Positions 32,862 through 41,431 are shown, counted from the stretch's first letter. The stretch is 64,000 bases of DNA from Paraburkholderia fungorum (GCF_902833645.1 NZ_CADFGE010000003.1:372001-436000), one strand, 5' to 3'. A program made the numbers and translations. Notes: generated by a model from the sequence alone, not told the origin.

Positions 32862-35017
32862 AGCGCGAGGGCGATATGCGCGGCGAGCGGAGCTTCGCCG
32901 ATGAAAGTCGCGACTCGGTGCGACACCCGCCCCATGCGGCACCGCTTAAAGCGCTGTATACGGAGAGCGATCTTGAAGGGGTGTCGCATCTCGGCAGTCG
33001 GCCCGGTGAGGCGCCCTTCGTGCGAGGGCCCCATGCGTCGATGTATACGCAAAAGCCGTGGACGATCCGTCAATACGCAGGCTATGCGGACGCGGCCGAT
33101 TCGAATCTCGCATTCCGGACGGCGCTTGCCGAAGGGGCGCAGGGTTTATCGGTCGCCTTCGATCTGCCGACGCATCGGGGCTACGATTCGGACGATCCTG
33201 CCGCGACGGCCGATGTCGGCATGGCTGGAGTCGCAATCGACAGCGTCGAAGACATGAAGCGCCTGTTTCGGCAGATTCCGCTCGAACGGGTGTCGGTCTC
33301 GATGACGATGAACGGCGCTGTGCTACCCGTACTGGCCGCATTCATCGTGGCAGCGCAAGAAAGCGGCGTGCGCACGGGGGCCCTGACGGGTACGATCCAG
33401 AATGACATCCTGAAGGAATACATGGTGCGCAATACCTGGATATTCGCGCCGGAGCCGTCCTTACGGATCGTCGCGGACGTCTTCGAGTATCTGGCCGAAC
33501 GCGCGCCGCGCTTCAATGCAATGTCCATCTCCGGCTATCACTTTCAGGAAGCAGGCGCGGACGCGGTACTCGAACTCGCGCTGACGCTGTCCAACGCGCG
33601 CACCTACGTCGAGGCCCTGGTGAAGCGCGGCATGAATGTCGAGCGCATCGGCGAACGGCTGAGTTTCTTTTTTGGCGTCGGCACCGAATTCTTTGTGGAG
33701 ATCGCCAAACTTCGCGCCGCTCGGGTTCTATGGGCCGGAATAATGAGCGAACTGGGAGCACGTGAGGCTAGAGCGCAGGCTTTGCGTATGCATTGCCAGA
33801 CCTCGGGATGCTCGCTCACTGCGCAGCATCCACAGAACAACATCGTCCGGACGACGATCGAGGCGATGGCCGCGGTGTTCGGCGGCACCCAGTCGCTGCA
33901 TACCAATGCGTACGATGAGGCGCTCGCCCTCCCAGGCGCGGATGCGTCGAGGCTCGCGCGTGACACGCAGTTGATCATGCAGCATGAGATGGGCCTGTGC
34001 GATGTTATCGATCCGTGGGCCGGCTCGTACATGATGGAGTCGCTTACCGGCGATATTGTCCGGCGCGTGCGTGATCTGATGGCGCAAATTGCTGCGCATG
34101 GGGGCGTCGTCGAAGCGATCCGCTCGGGTTGGGTACAGCAGCGCATTCACGAAGCGGCAACACGCACGCAGGCGCGGATCGATGCCGGGCAGCATGTCGT
34201 CGTGGGTGTAAACCGCTTCCGATCACCGGATGCGGATACTCCGTCCAATTGCCTCGAGATCGACGGTCGGCGGGTTCGTGCCAGACAAGTTCGGCAGCTT
34301 GCAGAACTGAAGGCGCAGCGCGACGATGTTCTGGTCTCGCGCTCGCTGGCGGCGCTCGCTAAAGGTGCGCGTGACAGTACCGGCAACCTGCTGGCCCTCA
34401 CTATCGAGTGTGTCCGCGCGCGCGCGACAATCGGCGAATGCACGCGCGCGCTGGAGGCTGTCTGGCCGCGCTACAGCACTCCCAGTCGTTTTAGCAGCGG
34501 AATCTACGGCGAAGCGCGGATCGCCGATGCGGCATGGCGTGACGCATGCCATCGTGTCAGCGCTCTTGCCGCGCGCCTTGGACGCCTGCCCAGGGTGCTC
34601 ATCGCAAAGGTGGGGCAGGACGGCCACGATCGGGGTGCAAAGACCGTCGCGGCGGCGTTGGCCGATGCCGGATTCTACGTGTCGCTCGGCGCGCTGTTCC
34701 GCTCGCCGGGAGAGGTGGTCGACGACGCCATCGCAGCAAAGGCCGATGTCATCGGCGTTTCGTCCCTATCGGGTGCGCACCTTGACCTTGTTGGCGAGGT
34801 AGTGCGCACGTTGCGGGTCCGGCGACCGAGGGCAGCGGTTGTGGTTGGCGGCATCATTCCGGACGAGCACGTACGTTTGCTCAAACGCAATGGCGTTTTT
34901 GCGGTGCTCGGACCGGGGACCGCGATGGAGTCGATTGTGGCGAGCTTCGTCGAAGCCGTCGAACTCGCATCGGCCTCGGCCTCGGCCTCGGCCTCGGCAT
35001 CGGCCGTTGCGACGTGA
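32858..35017 (+). CDS. Methylmalonyl-CoA mutase homologue (B12-dependent, single chain)
   Basis: A 719-residue mutase with catalytic TIM barrel (about 50-400) and C-terminal cobalamin domain with D-G-H590-D-R-G. Key mutase residues are kept: Y73 (Y89 of the Propionibacterium enzyme), R191 (R207, MVRNT) and H228 (H244, SISGYH). R191 argues for methylmalonyl/succinyl-CoA rather than isobutyryl-CoA. Two CoA-site positions differ: H59 (usually Tyr75) and K66 (usually Arg82). The tail ends in a (Ala-Ser)6 run encoded by hexamer repeats. ATG overlaps the stop of the LnmK-like gene and GGAGG precedes it. There is no MeaB/ArgK chaperone gene alongside. Last gene of the rightward operon, convergent with the RraA-like gene. 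Confidence 0.9.
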   Translation: MKREGDMRGERSFADESRDSVRHPPHAAPLKALYTESDLEGVSHLGSRPGEAPFVRGPHASMYTQKPWTIRQYAGYADAADSNLAFRTALAEGAQGLSVAFDLPTHRGYDSDDPAATADVGMAGVAIDSVEDMKRLFRQIPLERVSVSMTMNGAVLPVLAAFIVAAQESGVRTGALTGTIQNDILKEYMVRNTWIFAPEPSLRIVADVFEYLAERAPRFNAMSISGYHFQEAGADAVLELALTLSNARTYVEALVKRGMNVERIGERLSFFFGVGTEFFVEIAKLRAARVLWAGIMSELGAREARAQALRMHCQTSGCSLTAQHPQNNIVRTTIEAMAAVFGGTQSLHTNAYDEALALPGADASRLARDTQLIMQHEMGLCDVIDPWAGSYMMESLTGDIVRRVRDLMAQIAAHGGVVEAIRSGWVQQRIHEAATRTQARIDAGQHVVVGVNRFRSPDADTPSNCLEIDGRRVRARQVRQLAELKAQRDDVLVSRSLAALAKGARDSTGNLLALTIECVRARATIGECTRALEAVWPRYSTPSRFSSGIYGEARIADAAWRDACHRVSALAARLGRLPRVLIAKVGQDGHDRGAKTVAAALADAGFYVSLGALFRSPGEVVDDAIAAKADVIGVSSLSGAHLDLVGEVVRTLRVRRPRAAVVVGGIIPDEHVRLLKRNGVFAVLGPGTAMESIVASFVEAVELASASASASASASAVAT
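34967..35002 (+). repeat. Hexamer repeat (GCMTCG)6 inside the mutase gene
   Basis: Six tandem hexamers: GCATCG, four GCCTCG, GCATCG. They encode Ala-Ser pairs at the C-terminus. Gain or loss of one unit keeps the frame. The fold ends before this tail. Confidence 0.8.
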
Positions 35018-35056
35018 TGCCCGATATTCGGCCCGTCGGATCAGCAGTCACCCGCC

Positions 35057-35791
35057 TTACTTCGACGCACCGCCCAATGAAATATTCGCCGCCTCATAGC
35101 GAGCCCGGTTTGCCTCATTCGGCGGATAGAGGCCTGGCAAAGCAGCACCGCTTTCCACCTCGCTCATGATCCAGTTTTCCAGTCGCTCCTGTTCGACCGA
35201 CGCGGCAACAACCTCGTCAAGCAGCGCAGCCGGAATAAGCACAGCGCCATCCCGGTCGACCACGATCACGTCGTTTGGAAATACCGCGACGCCGCCACAG
35301 TCGATAGGCTCCTGCCAGCCGACAAACGTCAGGCCGGCCACCGAGGGTGGCGATGCGGTACCCTGGCACCATACTGGCAGCCCGGTATTCAGCACGCCCA
35401 CAATATCCCGAACCACGCCGTCCGTGACTAGCGCTGCGACTCCGCGCATGTGCATCCGTGCGCAGAGAATATCGCCGAAGATTCCCGCATCGGTCACGCC
35501 CAGGGCGCCCACTACGGCAATGCAGCCACGTGGCATCGCTTCAATCGCCGCGCGGGTCGAAATCGGCGAGCCCCACGAAGCGGGGGTCGCGAGGTCTTCC
35601 CGGGCCGGCACGAAACGGAGGGTGAAGGCACGGCCGACGAGCCGCGGCTGACCTTCCGCGATCGGCCGTGTACCCCGAAGCCACACGTTGCGCAGACCGT
35701 GCTTCAGCAGGACCGTCGTAAGCGTGGCCGTAGATATGCCCGAGAGGGCCGCAATGATTTTTTCGTCGAGCGGAAGTGAGTCGATGGTCAT
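35057..35791 (-). CDS. RraA-family protein (HMG/CHA aldolase-like)
   Basis: A 244-residue RraA-fold protein. The metal/substrate motif R-G-x-x-x-L-V-T-D-G-V-V-R128-D129 with upstream GDILCARMHMRG is intact. Class II pyruvate aldolases of this fold cleave 4-hydroxy-4-methyl-2-oxoglutarate or 4-carboxy-4-hydroxy-2-oxoadipate and decarboxylate oxaloacetate; the same fold without activity regulates RNase E. Presence in a catabolic operon and the intact R-D pair favour an aldolase. The C-terminal extension (ALPGLYPPNEANRARYE) matches the enzyme-type versions. ATG 35791 is chosen over the longer frame because GGGGAGG lies 9 bp upstream. Last gene of the leftward operon. Confidence 0.8.
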   Translation of the reverse strand: MTIDSLPLDEKIIAALSGISTATLTTVLLKHGLRNVWLRGTRPIAEGQPRLVGRAFTLRFVPAREDLATPASWGSPISTRAAIEAMPRGCIAVVGALGVTDAGIFGDILCARMHMRGVAALVTDGVVRDIVGVLNTGLPVWCQGTASPPSVAGLTFVGWQEPIDCGGVAVFPNDVIVVDRDGAVLIPAALLDEVVAASVEQERLENWIMSEVESGAALPGLYPPNEANRARYEAANISLGGASK

Positions 35792-35817
35792 GATTTGGCG
35801 CCTCCCCAAAAAAGTGA

Positions 35818-36603
35818 TCAGATGCTGGCGATGAGACCGCCGTCGATACGGACTGTCGAGCCAGTAATGTATGAAGCTCGGGGACTCGCAAGGAAGGTCA
35901 CCACATCTGCGTATTCTTGCGGCTCGCCGTAGCGCCCCACCGGAATCGAGCCAGTGCTCTCGGCCGCAACGTCCTCGACCGATCGCCCTTCACGTTTGGC
36001 TTTGGCCTCGTCAAGGAAGCGTATGCGATCGGTGGCAATACGCCCGGGCAGCACGATGTTGCAGGTAACCCCGTCGCGACCGACTTCCCGCGCCAGTGTC
36101 TTCGACCAGCCGACGAGCGACATGCGCAGGGCGTTCGACAACCCGAGATTCGGTATGGGCGAGACAACACCCGATGAGGTGCTGGTGATCACCCTGCCGA
36201 AACCGCGTTCGCGCATTCCCGGAAGCACCCGGTCGGTGATGGTTACCACCGACAACACCATGCTCTCGAAGTGCTTGCGCCACAGTGCGGCATCCTGGCC
36301 GTGCGCCGGCGTCGGAGGGGGGCCTCCGGTATTGTTCACCAGTATGTCGATAGCCCCCAGTTCGTCCTCGATCCGGCTGATATGACTGTCCACGGCAGAC
36401 AGATCACCAAGATCCCACTGAAGCGCGATGGCATGCGAGCCCGCCTCTCTCACCGCCTTGGCGGTCTTTTCGGCCGCCGCCAGATCAATGTCGGCAACGG
36501 CAACGCGAACGCCCTCGGCCGCAAGCGTTCGCGAGATGACGCCACCAAGACCGCCACCGCCGCCAAGCACGAGAGCGGTCTTATCTTTTAGCTGTAGGTC
36601 CAT
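35818..36603 (-). CDS. SDR-family protein lacking the canonical YxxxK
   Basis: A 261-residue classical SDR by fold. Cofactor loop [16 protein letters not shown] at the end of beta 2 (Asp suggests NAD), NNTGG, active Ser in STSSG (143-144), and [14 protein letters not shown] with [10 protein letters not shown] at the end. The Tyr and Lys of the active site are replaced: the aligned stretch reads L-S156-N-A-L-R160. Members of this atypical subgroup exist and may still be oxidoreductases or dehydratases with another acid/base residue. It follows the RidA gene and precedes the RraA-like gene in the leftward operon, so it probably acts on the same catabolite. Confidence 0.8.
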   Translation of the reverse strand: MDLQLKDKTALVLGGGGGLGGVISRTLAAEGVRVAVADIDLAAAEKTAKAVREAGSHAIALQWDLGDLSAVDSHISRIEDELGAIDILVNNTGGPPPTPAHGQDAALWRKHFESMVLSVVTITDRVLPGMRERGFGRVITSTSSGVVSPIPNLGLSNALRMSLVGWSKTLAREVGRDGVTCNIVLPGRIATDRIRFLDEAKAKREGRSVEDVAAESTGSIPVGRYGEPQEYADVVTFLASPRASYITGSTVRIDGGLIASI

Positions 36604-36626
36604 CGTCTTTCCCTGTCAGAAACTGG

Positions 36627-37019
36627 TTAGCTATTTACTGCCGGGCGGATCGGTGCGTCGCCGGCCTGCGCGACAGCATCGATTTCGATACGCACGCCAT
36701 TCAACGCGCACCCGATAGTGGTTCGTACGGGAGCGGCAGTGCCCATCACCTGGGCGTAGACGGCGTTGAAGCGCTGGAATTCGCCGATGTCCGACAGATA
36801 CACCTGGACGCGAACAAGTCGGCTGAAATCGGTGCCGGCTTCTTCCAGGACAAGACGCAAATTGTTGAGCACCGCGGTTGTTTGCTCTTCGATCGTGGCG
36901 CCAATAATGTTTCGCTCAGGATCTCGCGGAACCTGGCCTGCTACAAAAATCAGCTCGCCTGCGCGGCGCCATGGGCTGTAATGACCACCTGTAGACGGTT
37001 GCTTACTCGATTCTGTCAT
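36627..37019 (-). CDS. RidA-family enamine/imine deaminase
   Basis: A 130-residue RidA homologue. The substrate-carboxylate Arg in APVRTTIGCAL and the Glu in IEIDAVAQA are present, and the entry motif GELIFVAGQVPRDPERN is typical. RidA hydrolyses reactive 2-aminoacrylate-type enamines or imines released by PLP enzymes. In this operon it follows a D-threonine aldolase/D-serine dehydratase-type PLP enzyme by 62 bp, which would generate such an intermediate. ATG 37019 is the start that fits the family; the longer open frame upstream looks non-coding. The Shine-Dalgarno is weak. Confidence 0.88.
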   Translation of the reverse strand: MTESSKQPSTGGHYSPWRRAGELIFVAGQVPRDPERNIIGATIEEQTTAVLNNLRLVLEEAGTDFSRLVRVQVYLSDIGEFQRFNAVYAQVMGTAAPVRTTIGCALNGVRIEIDAVAQAGDAPIRPAVNS

Positions 37020-37081
37020 GTGCGAAGTCTCAAACTGTGAGGAAGATAGACGTGGGTCCGCAGGCCCCCGCCTTCTGGCGG

Positions 37082-38182
37082 TCATCGCGTCAACGCGACA
37101 ACCGTACGTTCGTTGCCGAGCTGTTCGCGGTATTCCCACCGTCCGTCGAGAGATCGAACGAGGGCGTTGCTGTACAGGTAGGCGGTGGTACACGTGTGCT
37201 CCGGGATCAGTAACAGCCTGTCGCCGGTGTGAAGTGCGTCGCTGCGAATCACCGTGTGCTCTTCGTTCATCATCACGATCTCGCCGGCGCCGTCAAAACG
37301 CTGCCGCAGCGGTTTGTCCGGTGAGATCGCCTTGCTGCCGGCGTCCAGCGTCGACGTGCCATTGCGCGTTGAAACAACCGTTGTCAAAACAAAGCCGGCG
37401 GCAACCCAGTTGTGATGCGATAGCTCTCTCAGGTGCTGGGCGTTCGAATACACCCAGGTACCCGGCGACACATACTGCATCACCGAGCGCGGCCACAGGT
37501 CGAACGTATAGCTGCATGCGCCGACGACGTCGACATCGATGCCGTCTTCGCGCAGGCTCGACTGCAGAAACGCCAGCGTACCGGCAAGTTCTTCCACTGC
37601 GGCTTTGCGCTCGTCATACGCGCCGCGGATGTGGCCGTCGTAAACATGCCACCCCGCAAGCCGACCGAGCCGCGCCACCCCGCGCGCGAGTTCGAGCGCG
37701 GCCTCGTCCATCGCGACGCCCGTGCGCCCCATTCCGGGATCGAGATCGATACGCAGACGAACTGAAGGCGAAGCGCCGTCGAGTAGCCGCGTCCATACGT
37801 CCAGTCCCTCGCGGGAATCCACCAGACCCGTGAGCTCGGCCTCCGGAAATGCTCGGGCCAATTCGATGAAGCGGCCGATATTTTGCGGATTGACAGTAGG
37901 AAACGCCCAGGTGACGCGCGTGCCGCCCGCGCTCAGGACCATTTCGACCTCGGCGAGCGTACTGGCTTTGAATGCGAGGACGCCGTTGGCCAGTAGCAAC
38001 GAAACGAGCCACGCCGCGCGGTGAGTCTTCACGTGCGGCATCAGGCGCTCAACGCCGCCGCACGCACGTGCAGTGACCGCCAGATTGTGCAGAACGCGGT
38101 CTTCCATCACCACAAAGCAAGGTGTTGCAACCGCCGGCACCAGGTCCGCGGCAATGGGATTAATCATGTTGCTCGTTGTCAT
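37082..38182 (-). CDS. D-threonine aldolase / D-serine dehydratase-type PLP enzyme
   Basis: A 366-residue fold-type-III PLP enzyme. Schiff-base K52 sits in MPHVKTHRAAW. The metal pair H329 and C331 in IPEHTCTTAYLY is the Zn/Mn site of the D-threonine aldolase and D-serine dehydratase group. Barrel segments LRIDLDPGMGRTGV and TLDAGSKAISPDK are typical. Members cleave D-beta-hydroxy amino acids to glycine plus aldehyde, or dehydrate D-serine and D-3-hydroxyaspartate. A RidA gene directly downstream favours a dehydratase-type reaction; the RraA-type aldolase further down would suit an oxaloacetate-like product. Upstream are genes for an amino-acid ABC transporter. Confidence 0.85.
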   Translation of the reverse strand: MTTSNMINPIAADLVPAVATPCFVVMEDRVLHNLAVTARACGGVERLMPHVKTHRAAWLVSLLLANGVLAFKASTLAEVEMVLSAGGTRVTWAFPTVNPQNIGRFIELARAFPEAELTGLVDSREGLDVWTRLLDGASPSVRLRIDLDPGMGRTGVAMDEAALELARGVARLGRLAGWHVYDGHIRGAYDERKAAVEELAGTLAFLQSSLREDGIDVDVVGACSYTFDLWPRSVMQYVSPGTWVYSNAQHLRELSHHNWVAAGFVLTTVVSTRNGTSTLDAGSKAISPDKPLRQRFDGAGEIVMMNEEHTVIRSDALHTGDRLLLIPEHTCTTAYLYSNALVRSLDGRWEYREQLGNERTVVALTR

Positions 38183-38262
38183 AGAGTCATAGTTAGGAAT
38201 ACATAGCCCGCTTCGCCGACATCAAACTTGTCGATGAGCACCTTCGTATCGATAATGCGTGG

Positions 38263-38997
38263 CTAGTGACGTAAGTCGGACAGAAATGCCTGTGCGCGTG
38301 GGTGCTGCGGCGATCGAAAGAACGTTTGCGGATCGGCCACCTCGAGAATCGCGCCGCGATCCATGAACCAGACGCTGTCGCTCACCTCGCGCGCGAATCC
38401 CATCTCGTGAGTCACGCACATCATCGTCATCCCATCTCTGGCAAGCGATTTCATCACGCTGAGCACTTCACCCACCATCTCGGGATCGAGCGCGCTCGTC
38501 GGCTCGTCGAACAGCATCACCGGCGGCTCCATTGCCAGCGCGCGGGCGATCGCCACGCGTTGCTGCTGTCCTCCGGATAACTGCTGCGGATACGAGTTGG
38601 CCTTGCTGGCAAGGCCAACTCGATCGAGCAGCGCCAATGCCTGCCGCTTCGCATCCGCGCGGCTTCTCCCGGCTGCCTTCATCGGCGCCAGACACACGTT
38701 GTCGAGCGCCGACAGATGAGGAAAGAGGTTGAACTGCTGAAACACGAAGCCGACACGGGTGCGAAACCGGTTCAGATTCAACGACGCCTGGTGGACGCTC
38801 GTTCCGTCGACCGTGATCCCGCCACCGTGAATCTCCTCGAGGCGGTTGACGGTACGGATAAGCGTGGATTTGCCCGATCCGGAAGGGCCGCACACGACCA
38901 CCACTTCGCCTCGCTTCACCTCGGCCGTGACGTCGACGAGCGCTTGATACTCGCCGTACCACTTGTTAACTTTGGAGAATTGAATCATTGATGACAT
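38263..38997 (-). CDS. Polar amino-acid ABC transporter, ATP-binding protein
   Basis: A 244-residue GlnQ/HisP-type ATPase. Walker [10 protein letters not shown] near 38-46, Q-loop [10 protein letters not shown], signature [15 protein letters not shown], Walker [15 protein letters not shown], and switch His in CVTHEMGFA. It drives import by the two permeases encoded just upstream. The start at 38997 overlaps the end of the upstream permease gene by 32 bp; ATG 38988 is an alternative. Located at the inner membrane, cytoplasmic side. Confidence 0.92.
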   Translation of the reverse strand: MSSMIQFSKVNKWYGEYQALVDVTAEVKRGEVVVVCGPSGSGKSTLIRTVNRLEEIHGGGITVDGTSVHQASLNLNRFRTRVGFVFQQFNLFPHLSALDNVCLAPMKAAGRSRADAKRQALALLDRVGLASKANSYPQQLSGGQQQRVAIARALAMEPPVMLFDEPTSALDPEMVGEVLSVMKSLARDGMTMMCVTHEMGFAREVSDSVWFMDRGAILEVADPQTFFRSPQHPRAQAFLSDLRH

Positions 38998-39703
38998 TCC
39001 TGAGTTCCTGGATCTTTCCTGAGGCACGCCGCTGCGCGATGCGCCGTTCCATGACATGCGCGCATCGGGTGAGCGTGTAGCACACCACGAAGTAGGTCAA
39101 AGCGAGAATGAAGAAAACCTGAAATGGCTGTGTGAGAAGACTGGCGTTGATCTGCTGAGCCGAGAACGTCAGTTCCTGGACGCTGATCACATAACCTATC
39201 GAGGTGTCCTTCACCGTCGACACGCATTGGCTAAGAATGCTCGGCAGCATGTTGTACAGCGCCTGCGGCAGAATCACGTGACGCATCGTCGCAACGTAAC
39301 TCATTCCGAGGGAACGTGCGGACTCGGTCTGTCCTTTCGGCAAGGACTCGATGCCGGCACGGACAATCTCACTCAGGTAAGCCGCCTGATAAATCACCAG
39401 CGTGACGACCATGGTCGTGAATGCGCTCACCAGATGGCCGATCAAGCCCGGCACGAGGAAATAACTCCAGAACACGAGCATCACGAGCGGCACACCACGC
39501 ACGATATAGACGAGCACCGTCGAAGGCACGCTCAACACCCTGTACGGCGAGACACGGCATAACGCCAGCAGCACACCGAGCGGAAACGCAAAAGCGAGAC
39601 CGAGCAGCGCGAGAATCAGCGTTAGCGCAAGACCACCGACCGGCCCGTTCGGATACTGCCCGAGCAGCAGGAAATGCGCGTTGTGGATGAGTATGTCGAG
39701 CAT
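38966..39703 (-). CDS. Polar amino-acid ABC transporter permease 2
   Basis: A 245-residue HisMQ-type permease with about five membrane helices. The EAA-type loop is [28 protein letters not shown]. The N-terminus ([24 protein letters not shown]) is the typical first helix. The gene starts 3 bp after permease 1 and overlaps the ATPase gene, so all three are cotranslated. Two different permeases with one ATPase and one binding protein give the usual heterodimeric importer for amino acids. Confidence 0.9.
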   Translation of the reverse strand: MLDILIHNAHFLLLGQYPNGPVGGLALTLILALLGLAFAFPLGVLLALCRVSPYRVLSVPSTVLVYIVRGVPLVMLVFWSYFLVPGLIGHLVSAFTTMVVTLVIYQAAYLSEIVRAGIESLPKGQTESARSLGMSYVATMRHVILPQALYNMLPSILSQCVSTVKDTSIGYVISVQELTFSAQQINASLLTQPFQVFFILALTYFVVCYTLTRCAHVMERRIAQRRASGKIQELRNVINDSILQS

Positions 39704-39706
39704 CGC

Positions 39707-40405
39707 TTATTTCGCCAGGATACGGGTGCGGCGCGTGATCGCCGCGCCCGCACCCATCAGCCCCAATGAAATGGCCAGGTAGATGACCGTTCCAACGAGA
39801 TAGATTTCGAAGGTTTGAAAGGTTTGGTTCTCAATGTCGCGCACTGTGTACGTCAACTCCGCAACGCCGATGGCCATCGCCAGACTGGTGTTCTTGAACA
39901 GCACCACCGTATGGTTGATGAACGGCGGCATTGCGATGCGAAAACCTTGCGGCAGGATCACGTAACGCATCGACTTCGAAAAGCTCAAACCCAGCGAGCG
40001 TGCAGCCTCAAGTTGACCTGACGATACCGCCCGCAGGCCACTTCTAATATCCTCCGAGTAGTAAGCCGCCATGCACAGGCCGATGGCAATCGATGCGAAG
40101 ATGAATTCACCTCCATGGGCGTTGATCCATCCTTGCGCGCTGTCCGGCAACAGCGTTGGAAACCCGAAATACCAGAGGAACAGTTGCGCGAGCATCGGAA
40201 CGTTCTGATGGTAGGCAACGTAGCCGGCGACGATTCTCTCGATGAACGGGTTACCTAGCGCACGCAGCATCGCCAGCACCGTGCCGAGAGCAACCGCCAG
40301 TACCCAGCTCGTCAGCGTGAGCAATACGGTGTACTGCATCCCCCACATCAAATGCTGCAGATTCTGGGCTGTGAAGATGCCGGAAAAGTTGAGATGCGCC
40401 AACAT
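39707..40405 (-). CDS. Polar amino-acid ABC transporter permease 1
   Basis: A 232-residue HisMQ-type permease. It has an N-terminal hydrophobic segment (MQYTVLLTLTSWVLAVALGTVLAML), the EAA loop EAARSLGLSFSKSMRYVILPQGFRIAMPP, and a final helix with basic tail RRTRILAK. It pairs with the second permease. The gene follows the binding-protein gene by 32 bp. GltJ-type permeases of glutamate/aspartate importers are similar in size and loop, suggesting an acidic or hydroxylated amino acid, which is only a hint. Confidence 0.9.
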   Translation of the reverse strand: MLAHLNFSGIFTAQNLQHLMWGMQYTVLLTLTSWVLAVALGTVLAMLRALGNPFIERIVAGYVAYHQNVPMLAQLFLWYFGFPTLLPDSAQGWINAHGGEFIFASIAIGLCMAAYYSEDIRSGLRAVSSGQLEAARSLGLSFSKSMRYVILPQGFRIAMPPFINHTVVLFKNTSLAMAIGVAELTYTVRDIENQTFQTFEIYLVGTVIYLAISLGLMGAGAAITRRTRILAK

Positions 40406-40437
40406 GAGTAATCCTCATCACACAAACGGCATTGGGG

Positions 40438-41262
40438 TCAGCCTTTGATCGGCCCGATCCTGAAATCGCGATGCATCTGATAGATCGTATTGGGACCGAG
40501 CCATTTGTCGAAGATCTGCTGTGCCTCGCCCGATTTTTCCATGCCGTCCAGCGCGTTGTTCACCGCGCCGAGCAATCCCGGCTCCCCCTTCTTGATACCG
40601 AGTCCCCAGTATTCGAGACCCACCGGCGGCGACAATGCTTCAACTTTTGTACCTTGACCGAGTTTGGCGGCAAAGCGATGCATGATGGGTTCGGACACGA
40701 CAAAACCATTGACCTTACCCTGCACCATGGCGAGGAAAGCGGATGGCGAGTCGTCATAGCTGACGAGCTGCACGCTCGGCATGACCTGACCCATGATGGC
40801 GATATTGCTGGAGCCTTTGATTGTGCTGACGCGCTTGCCGTTGAGATCGTCCCGCGCTTTGAACGGGCCAGCGGTCTTTACTGCAATGACCTGCCTGGCT
40901 ACGTAATACTGATGCGTAAATGCGAGCTGTTCCGCGCGAGCCGGGGAGTAGCCGAGCACCGCGGCGAGCACGTCGACACGGCCTTGCAGCAGCTCGGGAA
41001 TACGCGCCTCCATCGACACCACCTGCAACACGGGCTTCACGCCCAGAGCCTTGGCAACGCCCTTGCAGTAGTCGACGTCGTATCCGACGATCTCGCGTGA
41101 CGCCGGGTCCTGAAAGCCGAATGGCTCGAAGTTGGCGAGCACCCCGCACACCAGTGTTCCACGCGCCTTGATATCCGCGAGCTGGTCGGCCTGAGCGGTA
41201 GCCGCAACCACGGCCAGGGTGAGCCCCAGCAACGCAGCGATTATTTTGTTAGACGATTTCAT
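40438..41262 (-). CDS. Periplasmic amino-acid-binding protein of ABC transporter
   Basis: A 274-residue family-3 solute-binding protein. Signal peptide over residues 1-25 (basic start, cleavage at A-Q-A-D), then LADIKARGTLVCGVLANFEPFGF and the signature GYDVDYCKGVAKALGVK. The Arg in EARIPELLQGRVDV is the position that holds the ligand carboxylate. It delivers an amino acid or similar compound to the inner-membrane permeases. GGAGATC precedes ATG 41262, excluding the longer frame. First gene of the eight-gene leftward operon, divergent from a LysR gene with 169 bp between. Confidence 0.9.
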   Translation of the reverse strand: MKSSNKIIAALLGLTLAVVAATAQADQLADIKARGTLVCGVLANFEPFGFQDPASREIVGYDVDYCKGVAKALGVKPVLQVVSMEARIPELLQGRVDVLAAVLGYSPARAEQLAFTHQYYVARQVIAVKTAGPFKARDDLNGKRVSTIKGSSNIAIMGQVMPSVQLVSYDDSPSAFLAMVQGKVNGFVVSEPIMHRFAAKLGQGTKVEALSPPVGLEYWGLGIKKGEPGLLGAVNNALDGMEKSGEAQQIFDKWLGPNTIYQMHRDFRIGPIKG

Positions 41263-41367
41263 GCGATCTCCATAGACAGTGTGCTTCAAGGCGCAACCGC
41301 GAGCGTTCGGCATGCTCGATCTGCATTGCAGGGGACGGGGAGACCTATTCTTGGCGGAAATAAATCC

Positions 41368-41385
41368 CAAATAAAGAGATATTTG
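41368..41385. promoter_or_regulatory. Candidate LysR operator (CAAATA-N6-TATTTG)
   Basis: CAAATA (41368-41373), spacer AAGAGA, TATTTG (41380-41385) forms a perfect inverted repeat in the divergent region between the LysR gene and the transporter operon. It contains the T-N11-A element expected for LysR regulators and is AT-rich against a GC-rich background. Confidence 0.55.
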
Positions 41386-41431
41386 TGCATACTTGTTCAT
41401 TCCAAAATGAGATGGATTCGAGAGAGGCTGC

